DNA of 43,998 nucleotides from Priestia aryabhattai B8W22 (GTDB lineage Bacteria > Bacillota > Bacilli > Bacillales > Bacillaceae_H). Made by a program: the position numbers and the translations under genes. The notes under the pieces were generated by a model. It saw only the letters and a program-made list of their open reading frames with translations, was not told the DNA's origin and searched no databases. Shown here one piece after another: positions 32,678 through 40,664 of this stretch. Numbering within the stretch: the stretch's first letter is position 1; each line of letters opens with the position of its first letter. The stretch lies in NCBI RefSeq assembly GCF_000956595.1, contig NZ_JYOO01000038.1, forward strand, positions 1-43,998, written 5' to 3'.

Positions 32678-32761
32678 TAGTATACTTCTGTATACTATCA
32701 TTCCCCACACTATTTGTGGGAAAAGTGCGTACTTTTAAGAACCTCAAACTGCGGGTACAAT
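32678..32761 (+). promoter_or_regulatory. hxlAB control region: three dyads and a weak promoter
   Basis: Three consecutive inverted repeats: TAGTATAC-TTCT-GTATACTA (32678-32697), CCCACA-CTATT-TGTGGG (32704-32720) and AAAAGT-GCGT-ACTTTT (32721-32736). A candidate promoter follows, -35 TTTTAA (32733-32738), 17 bases, -10 TACAAT (32756-32761). The poor -35 overlapping the third dyad fits activator dependence. B. subtilis HxlR binds two sites upstream of hxlA (from memory). Confidence 0.6.
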
Positions 32762-32833
32762 AACTACACCAGCTGCTTTTTATGTACAAAAGCACAAAAG
32801 GTATCTATAGATTTCTGTAAGGAGTGGAGTAGA

Positions 32834-33463
32834 ATGGAATTACAATTAGCATTAGATCTTGTTAATATTTCTCAAGCAAAAGAGGTAGTAAAAGAAGTTG
32901 AAGAACATATTGATATCGTGGAAATCGGTACACCTGTTGTAATCAATGAAGGGCTTCGGGCCGTTAAAGAAATTAAAGAAGCATTTCCTAATTTAAAAGT
33001 ATTAGCTGACCTAAAAATCATGGATGCAGCTGGTTATGAAGTACAGCAAGCTTCTCAAGCCGGAGCAGACATTATTACCATCTTAGGTGTGGCGGAAGAT
33101 ATGTCAATTAAAGGTGCAGTTGAAGAAGCAAAAAAACAAGGTAAAAAAATTCTAGTCGATATGATTGGGGTAAAAGATATTAAAGGACGCGCAAAAGAGC
33201 TAGACGAATTTGGTGTTGACTATATCTGTGTACACACAGGATACGACCTTCAAGCTGTTGGTCAAAACTCTTTTGAAGATTTAGTAACAATCAAAAGCGT
33301 TGTAAAAAATGCAAAAACTGCCGTTGCTGGCGGCATTAAATTAGAGTCTTTACCTGAAGTAGTAAAAGCACAGCCTGATCTTGTTATCGTTGGCGGAGGC
33401 ATCACGAGCCATGACGACAAAAAATCAGTTGCTTCTCAAATGAAAGAGCTTATTACAAATTAA
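32834..33463 (+). CDS. hxlA: 3-Hexulose-6-phosphate synthase HxlA
   Basis: A 209-residue orotidine-monophosphate-decarboxylase-superfamily enzyme that condenses formaldehyde with ribulose 5-phosphate to 3-hexulose 6-phosphate. Seen: ALDLVNI at residues 6-12, the catalytic DLKIMDAAGYE (about 59-69) with the D-x-K-x-x-D arrangement, VDMIGVKD, HTGYDLQA and the phosphate-binding AVAGGIKLES and VGGGITS. The start is the ATG at 32834 after AAGGAGTGGAG; the frame is open 40 codons upstream through the promoter. With hxlB it removes formaldehyde through the RuMP pathway. Confidence 0.95.
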   Translation: MELQLALDLVNISQAKEVVKEVEEHIDIVEIGTPVVINEGLRAVKEIKEAFPNLKVLADLKIMDAAGYEVQQASQAGADIITILGVAEDMSIKGAVEEAKKQGKKILVDMIGVKDIKGRAKELDEFGVDYICVHTGYDLQAVGQNSFEDLVTIKSVVKNAKTAVAGGIKLESLPEVVKAQPDLVIVGGGITSHDDKKSVASQMKELITN

Positions 33464-33473
33464 GGAGCTTTCT

Positions 33474-34031
33474 ATGCAGACGAGCGAACATTTAAAAACG
33501 GTTATGAATGAGCTTTTACAAACAACAGCTCTAATCGCTGACGATGAAGCTGAACAGCTTGTAAATGGCATCATTTCATCTAAAAAAGTGTTTGTTACAG
33601 GAGCAGGCCGTTCAGGTCTTATGGGCAAGTCGTTTGCTATGCGTATGATGCATATGGGCATTGATGCTTATGTCATTGGAGAAACCGTGACTTCCACTTT
33701 CACGCAGGATGATTTATTAATCATCGGATCAGGTTCTGGCGAGACGAAGAGCTTGATTCCCATCGCTCAAAAAGCAAAAGAACTTGGAGGAAAAGTTGGA
33801 GTAGTCACGATTTCCCCCGATTCCACCCTTGGCAAGCTGGCTGACTTTATCGTGAAGCTGCCCGGTGCTCCGAAGGATCAAGAACAAAGCAGTTATCAAA
33901 CTGTACAGCCTATGGCGTCACTGTTTGAACAAACGCTTCTTCTTTTTTACGATGCGCTGATTCTTCGCTTCATGGAGAAGAAAGAACTTGATACTCATAC
34001 GATGTACGGAAAGCATGCAAATTTAGAATAA
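33474..34031 (+). CDS. hxlB: 6-Phospho-3-hexuloisomerase HxlB
   Basis: A 185-residue SIS-domain isomerase converting 3-hexulose 6-phosphate to fructose 6-phosphate. SIS elements are VFVTGAGRSGLMGKSFAMR (about residues 39-57), LLIIGSGSGETKSL (about 80-93) and VVTISPDSTLGKLAD. The C-terminal QPMASLFEQTLLLFYDAL is typical of the family. AAGGAG precedes the ATG, 10 bases after hxlA. It is the second gene of the formaldehyde operon. Confidence 0.95.
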   Translation: MQTSEHLKTVMNELLQTTALIADDEAEQLVNGIISSKKVFVTGAGRSGLMGKSFAMRMMHMGIDAYVIGETVTSTFTQDDLLIIGSGSGETKSLIPIAQKAKELGGKVGVVTISPDSTLGKLADFIVKLPGAPKDQEQSSYQTVQPMASLFEQTLLLFYDALILRFMEKKELDTHTMYGKHANLE

Positions 34032-34371
34032 AAAAGAGGCTAAGAAAAGGTTTTTAGCTTAAGTGAAAAAACGAACCATTAATCAAAATGTTTGATTGGT
34101 GGTTCGTTTTTTTTTGTTATGTTGAATATAGTTTCATCTATTTCGTTTCTTCTAGCAGTTGATTGGAGGGCAAGGTGAAGACTCCTGCGGGAAAAGCGGA
34201 ACAGATGAGACCCCACAGGAGCGCAAGCGACGAGGAGGCTCAGCGGCCGCCCGCGGAAAGCGAAGCCTTGCACGGAGATCAACTGCGGTGTAATAAGCGG
34301 TTCAGCTCATGTATCCCATTTGTTCGTCTTTAAGCTAAATTCATTTGATTATGTCTCAACCCTCTTCTTGT
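34031..34371. repeat. Dispersed intergenic element (copy 2) carrying a nested GC-rich repeat
   Basis: This fills the 395-base gap between hxlB and the ferredoxin gene. The left part has AAAAAAGAGGCT, TTTAGCTTAA (34053-34062) and a hairpin with CGAACC/GGTTCG arms ending in T9 (to 34115). The right end, read in reverse, is AGAAGAGGGTTGAGACATAA and then an ATGAATT and AAAGACGAA series, clearly like copy 1 at 11439-11557. TTTAGCTTAA and TTAAGCTAAA (34330-34339) are perfect inverted arms. A different, GC-rich unit lies between (34155-34286). Confidence 0.75.
34155..34286. repeat. GC-rich Bacillus-type dispersed repeat (132 bp)
   Basis: It is bounded by GCAGTTGAT (34155-34163) and ATCAACTGC (34278-34286), perfect inverted ends. 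The interior (ACTCCTGCGGGAAAAGCGGA, GAGACCCCACAGGAGCGCAA, GCGACGAGGAGGCTCAGCGG) is far richer in G+C than its surroundings. It matches a repeat I recall from intergenic regions of many Bacillaceae. It has no coding capacity of note; the reverse ORF over it is a shadow. Confidence 0.75.
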
Positions 34372-34426
34372 TTTGGAATTTTCTATATAACTAAATGTAC
34401 TTTATCGTTAACTCTTTTTAAAAATC

Positions 34427-34693
<267 letters not shown>

Positions 34694-34759
34694 TCACTTT
34701 CTCGTTCAGAAAGTTACGTTCAGTATAAGAAGGTTCTTTTAAATTTGTCTTAAATTATT

Positions 34760-35770
34760 TTACTTGGATTCTCCGATATTCTCAAACATTTCATCTACAT
34801 TTGGCTTTTTCTTAATTAATCCTGACTCTTTTAACCAGTCCACATTTGACTGCCATGATTCTTTCGTTTGACTGCCAAATCCTTGTTCAGATTTCATTTT
34901 TGGAAGTAAGATATTCAAACTTTTTGTTTCCACATCTTTTTCAAGCGGGAAGTTTGATTTATCTTGATTATCTAACAAAATTTGAAGTGATTCCTTTGGA
35001 TGCTTCTCTGTGTACTCATACCCTTTTGCCGCAGCACGCCAAAACGCTTTAATCGTATCAGAATCTTTTGCCCATGTTTGATCCCCTGTAACGGCCACCA
35101 GCTCGTAGTAAGATGGCACGCCGTAATCTGAAGGATCAATATCAACCGTTTTGTATCCTTTTTTATGAAGTAATGGTACTTCGTGGTTAATATACGCACC
35201 TATTACAGCATCTACTTTTTTGCTAATCAGCGATGAATTTAACTCAAACCCTACGTCTACTAGTTTTACTTTATTCGGATCTCCTCCATCGCTTTTTACC
35301 ATTTTCTTTAGAACAGATTCACTTAATGGTGTTCCGCTGTAGCCTACTACTTTTCCTTCTAAATCTTTAGGACGCTTAATACCGCTATCTTTCAATGCCA
35401 CAACTCGGTTTAGCGGAGATCTTACAATCGCCCCTACCGACTTTACCGGCACATCTTCATTTGCTCGTGCCATTGCTACATCAGGCTGATAGTAAAGGCC
35501 GAGCGTGACTTTCCCTGCAGCTGCTAAATTAAGCGAGTCTGTTGGATTAGCAGGAAACTGTACTTTTACATTCAGTCCTTCTTTTTTGAAATATCCTTTT
35601 TCTTGTGCAGCGTAAATGAAGCTGTGCACTGCATTTGGATACCAATCAAGCATAATTGTAACGTCTTTTAATTTTTTACTGTCTCCAGCTTTATTTTCCT
35701 TGTTCTGACCGCAAGCAGCTAGCATCAAAACAAGCAGCAGGCTTAAGCCAATTACAAACCATTTTTTCAT
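34760..35770 (-). CDS. thiY: ThiY, pyrimidine-precursor binding lipoprotein
   Basis: A 336-residue NMT1/THI5-like substrate-binding lipoprotein. The signal peptide and lipobox are LMLAAC (lipidated Cys about residue 20). The binding-domain motif LDWYPNAVHSFIYAAQEKGYF (Trp/Pro/Asn near residue 42) corresponds to the DWxPNxxH family signature. The start is the ATG at 35770, preceded by GGAGGAAAAC; the GTG five codons earlier overlaps it. It is known in Bacillus to bind formylaminopyrimidine, a product of thiamin breakdown. Four-base ATGA overlap with thiX. Confidence 0.93.
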   Translation of the reverse strand: MKKWFVIGLSLLLVLMLAACGQNKENKAGDSKKLKDVTIMLDWYPNAVHSFIYAAQEKGYFKKEGLNVKVQFPANPTDSLNLAAAGKVTLGLYYQPDVAMARANEDVPVKSVGAIVRSPLNRVVALKDSGIKRPKDLEGKVVGYSGTPLSESVLKKMVKSDGGDPNKVKLVDVGFELNSSLISKKVDAVIGAYINHEVPLLHKKGYKTVDIDPSDYGVPSYYELVAVTGDQTWAKDSDTIKAFWRAAAKGYEYTEKHPKESLQILLDNQDKSNFPLEKDVETKSLNILLPKMKSEQGFGSQTKESWQSNVDWLKESGLIKKKPNVDEMFENIGESK

Positions 35771-36510
35771 TCTGTTTTCCTCCACTTTAATGAACGTTTT
35801 TCGAAACCTACTACAATAATAAAGAATAAAATACCAAGCGCGGATAAAATCACAATTGGTGCAAATACACCAGCTGCATCAAACTGTGTCATCATGCGAC
35901 GGCTGAAATATCCTAATCCTGCTTGCGCACCTAACCATTCCCCAATGGCAGCACCTATTATACTAAAGGTAACCGCTACTTTGAGCCCTGAATAAAAATG
36001 AGGCAGTGCAGAAGGAATGTTCAACTTAAAGAAAATATCTTTTTTTGTTGCTCCCATCGTTAACATGAGTTCTTTTAACTCTTTGTTTGTGGAACGAAGC
36101 CCGTCAAATGTGCTAACGGTAATGGGAAAAAACGTAATTAATACGGTCACAATCACTTTGCTCCAAATGGAATAGCCAAACCACAGCACAAATACAGGAG
36201 CAATGGCGATGGTCGGAATCATTTGTGACGCAATAATAAGCGGATAAAAAGCACGCTCAATAAGCGGGCTCCAATTCATCCATACAGCGAGCAGAACCCC
36301 TAGCACAACGGATATTACCAGCCCAATTACGACAATAGATAGCGTAGCTGGTAAATGCTTAAACAATAAATCCATTCGCAGTTCCCAAAGCTTCGTTAAA
36401 ATACCGCTGGGCGTTGGTAAAATAAACGGATAGTTTACAATGCGTGCTCCAATTTCCCAAGCAGCCAGCAAAATGACTACTAAAATCACTGAAGCCCCGT
36501 ACTTTTTCAT
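35767..36510 (-). CDS. thiX: ThiX, ABC permease for thiamin pyrimidine precursor
   Basis: A 247-residue permease with about six helices and the BPD_transp_1 EAA loop TMGATKKDIFFKLNIPSALPH (about residues 160-180). Family features include FILPTPSGILTKLWELR and IGEWLGAQAGLGY. AGGTGAAC precedes the ATG. The start overlaps the thiZ stop (ATGA) and its own stop overlaps the thiY start, so the operon is tightly coupled. It carries formylaminopyrimidine with ThiY and ThiZ. Confidence 0.93.
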   Translation of the reverse strand: MKKYGASVILVVILLAAWEIGARIVNYPFILPTPSGILTKLWELRMDLLFKHLPATLSIVVIGLVISVVLGVLLAVWMNWSPLIERAFYPLIIASQMIPTIAIAPVFVLWFGYSIWSKVIVTVLITFFPITVSTFDGLRSTNKELKELMLTMGATKKDIFFKLNIPSALPHFYSGLKVAVTFSIIGAAIGEWLGAQAGLGYFSRRMMTQFDAAGVFAPIVILSALGILFFIIVVGFEKRSLKWRKTE

Positions 36511-37271
36511 GTGTTCACCTTCGATCTTAGCTGTTCAATTAAATAATCTTTCACATCAAGCACTCGCTGTTGATTCAAATCTTTTTGCGTTCGAGGTCTG
36601 CTAAGCGGCACTTGAATCTCTTCAAGATGACTTACCGGCTTGTCTGAAAAGATAAAAATACGATCTGACAGAAAAAGTGCTTCGTTGACGTCATGAGTGA
36701 TAAATAAGATGCTATGTTTACGCTTTTGCCATTGTTCAAGCAGCCATTCCTGCATCGACAAACGCGTAATGGCATCAAGTGCACTAAAAGGCTCATCTAA
36801 AAGCAGCACGTTAGAACCGCTTAATACCGTCCGAAGAAAAGAAACGCGCTGTTTCATCCCTCCCGATAAATCACTTGGAAAACGGTTTTCATACCCTTTT
36901 AGGCCAAACTCTTCAAGCAGCTGAGACACTTGCCTATGAGCACTTGCTTTGGGCACATTGTGAAGCTCAAGCGGCAGCGCTGCATTGTCTAGAATCGTGC
37001 GCCACGGAAGAAGTAAATCTTGCTGCGGCATGTAGCCTACTTTTCCTAGTCGCTTTTCATAAGACTGTCCGTTAATCACGATATCGCCTTCACTCTGCTG
37101 TTCAAGGCCTGTAATAAGGCGAAACAACGTACTTTTTCCAGATCCGCTCGCTCCAACGATACTGACAAACTCTCCATCTTTCACGTCTAAGTTTAATGAT
37201 TTTAAAATCGCTTGATCGCCGTTTTTGTACGTAAAACTGACGTTTTGAAAAGATAACACAGACTTATTCAT
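36507..37271 (-). CDS. thiZ: ThiZ, ABC ATPase for thiamin pyrimidine precursor
   Basis: A 254-residue ATPase of the nitrate/sulfonate/taurine subfamily. Walker A is GASGSGKST (about residues 39-47), the Q-loop is MPQQDLLLPWRT, the signature is LSGGMKQRV, Walker B is LLLDEPFSALD and the switch His lies in FITHDVNEA. The start is the ATG at 37271, which overlaps the tenA stop by 8 bases; the frame is open 17 codons upstream inside tenA. There is no strong separate ribosome binding site, so translation is probably coupled. Confidence 0.93.
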   Translation of the reverse strand: MNKSVLSFQNVSFTYKNGDQAILKSLNLDVKDGEFVSIVGASGSGKSTLFRLITGLEQQSEGDIVINGQSYEKRLGKVGYMPQQDLLLPWRTILDNAALPLELHNVPKASAHRQVSQLLEEFGLKGYENRFPSDLSGGMKQRVSFLRTVLSGSNVLLLDEPFSALDAITRLSMQEWLLEQWQKRKHSILFITHDVNEALFLSDRIFIFSDKPVSHLEEIQVPLSRPRTQKDLNQQRVLDVKDYLIEQLRSKVNT

Positions 37272-37935
37272 GAATTGGCCACATCGCTTCGTTATAAGCC
37301 ATATCCCAAAACATATACTCAAAACGCGTCGTATTTAAGAAAATTTCTTCAAGCTTTTCTAATTCCGCTTCTGATTTGTCTTCAGTAAGTGAGTCGAATA
37401 AATTAATGCACCATGTCGCTAGTTCCCCAAATTCTTCTGAGCTGTACATTTCAATCCACTCTCGATAAAACTCATTTTCAGCACCAGGCTTTTCACTGAG
37501 CTCTTTTCCTATTTCCCAGTAGCTCCACATACAAGGCAAAAGAGCCGCCACTAATTCAGCTAATGTTCCGCTTTGACCAACGTGCAGCATATAGTGTGTG
37601 TATGCAAGCGTTGTAGGAGATGGCTGCGCTTTTTCTAATTCTTTTTCGCTGATTTGAAATTTCTTGGCATACTCACGGTGCAAACTCATTTCTTCATTTA
37701 ACGTAGAATCTAAAAGCGCAGCAAATTTCCCCATCGTTTGAAGATCGGTAGCTTTCATGGCTCCAATTGCAAATAATTTGGCATAATCAATTAGGTAAAG
37801 GTAATCTTGAATCATGTAAAAGCGAAACTTCTCCTTTTCAAGCGTTCCGTCTCCCATTCCCTGTACGAAGGGATGATTATGATTTTGACGCCAAATAGGC
37901 TGCAGCTTTTCGTATAGTCGTTCACTAAATTTCAT
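37264..37935 (-). CDS. tenA: TenA, aminopyrimidine aminohydrolase
   Basis: A 223-residue heme-oxygenase-fold enzyme that hydrolyses aminopyrimidine to HMP in thiamin salvage. Asp44 (QDYLYL), the catalytic Cys in LLPCMWSYWEIG (about residue 135) and Glu in RFEYMFWDMAY (about 205) are all present at the positions known for B. subtilis TenA. The start is the ATG at 37935 with AAGGAG eight bases upstream; an earlier GTG overlaps that site. It follows the deformylase gene by five bases, giving the order of reactions deformylase then TenA. Confidence 0.95.
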   Translation of the reverse strand: MKFSERLYEKLQPIWRQNHNHPFVQGMGDGTLEKEKFRFYMIQDYLYLIDYAKLFAIGAMKATDLQTMGKFAALLDSTLNEEMSLHREYAKKFQISEKELEKAQPSPTTLAYTHYMLHVGQSGTLAELVAALLPCMWSYWEIGKELSEKPGAENEFYREWIEMYSSEEFGELATWCINLFDSLTEDKSEAELEKLEEIFLNTTRFEYMFWDMAYNEAMWPIHE

Positions 37936-37940
37936 GATGA

Positions 37941-39218
37941 TCACTCCTTATGCGTATGCAGCCACGTATAAATGAACTGCACCATCACTTTTGTATATTG
38001 AACAAGCTGATTAATATCTAATTGTTCGTTCACAGCATGTGCATTTGCTAAATTTCCCGGACCGTAAATAGCTGCTGGGATTCCAGCATCAGCTAGCCAT
38101 CCCCCGTCTGTTACGCTAGTTGACACATCAATTGGAGGTCTTTTTTCCTCCATTTGTTCATGAGTATGTGCAAGCAGCTGTACTCCTGCATGATTTTCAT
38201 CAATTTCTAATGACGGGAAGATCTCTCCTCTGTCTTCAATCATCGATGTGCCTCCCCATTCAAAGGTTGGCAGATTATCTTTTAACCATGGATCCGCTTT
38301 TGCAATAGCTATAATATATTCTTCCACTTCTTTTGATACTTGGTCGTACGACTCATTTGGATAATAGTGAACGGTGATCCACAGCCTGCATTCATCTGCA
38401 ATAAAAGCAGCATGTCTTCCGCCTTCGATTACTGCTGGATTAATCGTATTTGTACCTGGCAAAAATCCTGGATAGCTCTTTGTAACAGCCCAGTGACGCT
38501 CCAATTCTTGCAGCCCTCCGATCACTTTTGCCATCTTTTCAATAGCGCTGGCGGCTAAGAGGCCTCCTCCAGCATGAATCATACTTCGGCGTGTACCGTC
38601 ATGATAGGTTTTACTGCTTTTTATGGTAATCCATCCCGTGATCACTCCGCCTTGACCTTGAATATGTAAATCACTTGTATCCGCTACGAGCGCAAAATCA
38701 GCTGTATACCCTTTCTGACAGCATTGCAGCGTACCTGCCTCTCCTACTTCTTCTCCTACAACGGATTCAAAAATCAAGTCTCCCGGCAGCTCAATTCCTG
38801 CTTCTGTTAGAAGCTGAACGGCAAATAATGCTCCTGCCAAGCCGCCTTTCATATCAGCAACTCCGCGTCCGATGATTTTATTGTCTTTCACGACAGCTTC
38901 AAACGGATCTGTCTCCCATTTTTCATTTTCTTGTACCTCAGCTACATCCATATGCCCGTTAATAATTAGGCTTTGATAGTCAGCTGATTTTTTTCCTTTT
39001 AATGTGCCCACTACAATAGGATCGTTGGAATATAAGTCCCACATATCGATGGAAAAACCGCAGTTTTTAAGAAAATCCGCTACATACAGCTGCGCTTCAT
39101 GAGAATTTCGTGCAGGAGGCGCTGGCGTTTTATATGAAACAAGCTTTTTTAATAACTGGATTAGCTCCCCTTTGCGCTCCTCTACCTGTTTGACAAGCAA
39201 ATCAATTGTTTCTTCCAT
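37941..39218 (-). CDS. ylmB: YlmB, formylaminopyrimidine deformylase (M20 family)
   Basis: A 425-residue metal-dependent amidohydrolase of the ArgE/DapE/M20 family. Metal and catalytic motifs: NGHMDVAE (His/Asp, about residue 90), GRGVADMKGG (Asp, about 118-127) and VVGEEVGEAG (catalytic Glu pair, about 152-160). A late His lies in NAHAVNEQ. The first gene of the TPP-riboswitch operon, next to tenA and thiZXY, it is most likely the enzyme removing the formyl group from formylaminopyrimidine, as known for B. subtilis YlmB. The start is the ATG at 39218 with AAGGAAGGTG upstream. Confidence 0.92.
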   Translation of the reverse strand: MEETIDLLVKQVEERKGELIQLLKKLVSYKTPAPPARNSHEAQLYVADFLKNCGFSIDMWDLYSNDPIVVGTLKGKKSADYQSLIINGHMDVAEVQENEKWETDPFEAVVKDNKIIGRGVADMKGGLAGALFAVQLLTEAGIELPGDLIFESVVGEEVGEAGTLQCCQKGYTADFALVADTSDLHIQGQGGVITGWITIKSSKTYHDGTRRSMIHAGGGLLAASAIEKMAKVIGGLQELERHWAVTKSYPGFLPGTNTINPAVIEGGRHAAFIADECRLWITVHYYPNESYDQVSKEVEEYIIAIAKADPWLKDNLPTFEWGGTSMIEDRGEIFPSLEIDENHAGVQLLAHTHEQMEEKRPPIDVSTSVTDGGWLADAGIPAAIYGPGNLANAHAVNEQLDINQLVQYTKVMVQFIYTWLHTHKE

Positions 39219-39243
39219 GTATGACACCTTCCTTTACGCATAA

Positions 39244-39277
39244 AAAAACACTTCTTTCGCAGGAAAGAAGTGTTTTT
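39244..39277 (-). terminator. Riboswitch-controlled terminator in the thi leader
   Basis: AAAAACACTTCTTTC (39244-39258) and GAAAGAAGTGTTTTT (39263-39277) form a perfect 15-pair hairpin with a 4-base loop. A T run on the reverse strand follows. It lies between the TPP aptamer and ylmB, so it is the expression platform: when TPP is bound it should form. Confidence 0.88.
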
Positions 39278-39338
39278 GTTTATATACAAAAAATTATTAT
39301 AACGAGTTCGTAAGGAAATACCATACAAAACATCCATT

Positions 39339-39436
39339 ACAATACCTCTTTCCTACGCTAGTATTACCTAGTTCAGGTTATAAGGGTTAAGACTTCTCGT
39401 CTCTCTCAGCTTAGAAAGCACCCCTAGTGGTGTTGT
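39339..39436 (-). promoter_or_regulatory. TPP riboswitch (THI element)
   Basis: The reverse strand carries the THI-box landmarks in order: ACTAGGGGTGC, AAGCTGAGAGAGACG, ACCCTTATAACCTGAACTAG and GGTAATACTAGCGTAGGAAA. P1 is formed by ACAACACC and GGTATTGT with one mismatch. A possible -10 TATAAT lies at 39458-39463 on the same strand. It controls ylmB-tenA-thiZXY. Confidence 0.96.
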
Positions 39437-39546
39437 ATCTCTATAAGATTATCTATTATTATATGTTTACCTGTAATAGTTTTATCATAGTAAAGCGTTT
39501 TATTCAATAGAAAGGTTCATGATTCAGCGATGGAAATAGTTTCCTT

Positions 39547-39606
39547 TTTAGTAAAATAAAGAGCACACACCTTTTTCAAGCAGTGTGTGCTCTTTATTTT
39601 ACTAAA
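39547..39606. terminator. Terminator after mupG, 24-pair perfect stem
   Basis: The arms 39547-39570 and 39583-39606 are exact inverted repeats of 24 bases around a 12-base loop (core AAAGAGCACACAC and GTGTGTGCTCTTT). Each side ends in an A/T tract, so it can work on both strands. It ends the mur operon about 50 bases after the mupG stop. Confidence 0.92.
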
Positions 39607-39653
39607 CTTACTAGTTAGCTATCGGCTTCTTTAAAAATACACCGTTTTTCCAT

Positions 39654-40664
39654 TTAGACAGTAATAAGCTCAAGTTTTTGTCCCGGTCTCACTAATGAAA
39701 GCAGCTCATGATCTTCCTCTATCACATACCCAATCACGTTAACATTAGCATTTGCAGGCAAATTGGTTTTAGCTATTTGAACCTCTCCTCTGTAACGTCC
39801 ATAGCCATCATTGTCCATTGTAATTGCTCCGATTCTGCGTTCTACGGTATGAAATGGCGGCACTGGCTTTACAGATCGAGTATCAACCAAACGCAGAACG
39901 TCTCTTGATACATCCAGACGCACGCTGTACGTTCCCTGAATATGAGGGGAACGAATGCGTAGCGGAATAATGCGTTTTTCTTGATATTGAACTAAACGCT
40001 TTAATAAACTTGAAGCGGCGTATGGATCTCCAATATAAACCTCCGTTACTCCGCATCCGTATAAATCTACTGCAGAGGTAAAAGGACATTTATTACGGTC
40101 TTTTTCTCTAGTAGGAAGACCTTGATAAATAGGGCCTCTTTTTTCGCCTTCTCCCGGAATATAAGCGCAGACTGGAATACGAAGTTCATTAAATAAATCT
40201 GTCTGCTGTTGAAAAAACGCTTCTTCAAGTCCTGTTTCAGGTCGCGGATAAAAATTATGCCATGCAAGCAGCTGATGATGATGAAGGCCTGCAGATAACA
40301 GCACTTCTATTTCTTGTTTTAACAATGTACTGGCATTAACAGCAATATAAAATTCATTGGCAAGTGAAAGAGTTTCTTCTACACTGAAGCCATCGTCTAG
40401 TCTAATACCCGATACGCCAAGTGAAGATAGAGTCATAAAGCTTTTAATACCTAAATGAACCGGCGTATGCTTGGATACGTCTGCATACACGCTTATTCCA
40501 CAATCTCTAGCCACATGAAGCAATTCTTTTGCCCGTTCAGCCAAATCTCCTTTTTCTTCTGGAATGTGAAGCGAAGTAAATGCGCGTGTGACGCCGCACT
40601 CGCTTGCTTTTATTAATCTTTTTTTGGCATCACTATCATTTAAATAAAACGAAATACCAATCAT
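39654..40664 (-). CDS. mupG: 6-Phospho-N-acetylmuramidase MupG (DUF871)
   Basis: A 336-residue protein of the DUF871/MupG family: TIM-barrel N-terminus (MIGISFYLND, TSLHIPEEKG, VYADVSKHTPVHLG, GIRLDDGFS) and a small C-terminal domain (ITMDNDGYGRYRGEVQI, NVIGYV). The Asp-rich SGIRLDDG segment near residue 90 is a likely catalytic site. The S. aureus enzyme splits 6-phospho-MurNAc-GlcNAc disaccharide. The start overlaps the murP stop by four bases (ATGA). Its presence suggests that the operon handles the disaccharide and not only free MurNAc. Confidence 0.88.
   Translation of the reverse strand: MIGISFYLNDSDAKKRLIKASECGVTRAFTSLHIPEEKGDLAERAKELLHVARDCGISVYADVSKHTPVHLGIKSFMTLSSLGVSGIRLDDGFSVEETLSLANEFYIAVNASTLLKQEIEVLLSAGLHHHQLLAWHNFYPRPETGLEEAFFQQQTDLFNELRIPVCAYIPGEGEKRGPIYQGLPTREKDRNKCPFTSAVDLYGCGVTEVYIGDPYAASSLLKRLVQYQEKRIIPLRIRSPHIQGTYSVRLDVSRDVLRLVDTRSVKPVPPFHTVERRIGAITMDNDGYGRYRGEVQIAKTNLPANANVNVIGYVIEEDHELLSLVRPGQKLELITV

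Noticed and set aside
32714-32833. Forty-codon upstream extension of hxlA
   Set aside because: It crosses the third dyad and the promoter, and the ATG at 32834 has a good AAGGAGTG and matches the usual HxlA N-terminus.
34079-34282. Open frame of 67 codons on the reverse strand across the GC-rich repeat
   Set aside because: It is formed by the dispersed repeat and its hairpins; there is no start context and no protein-like composition.
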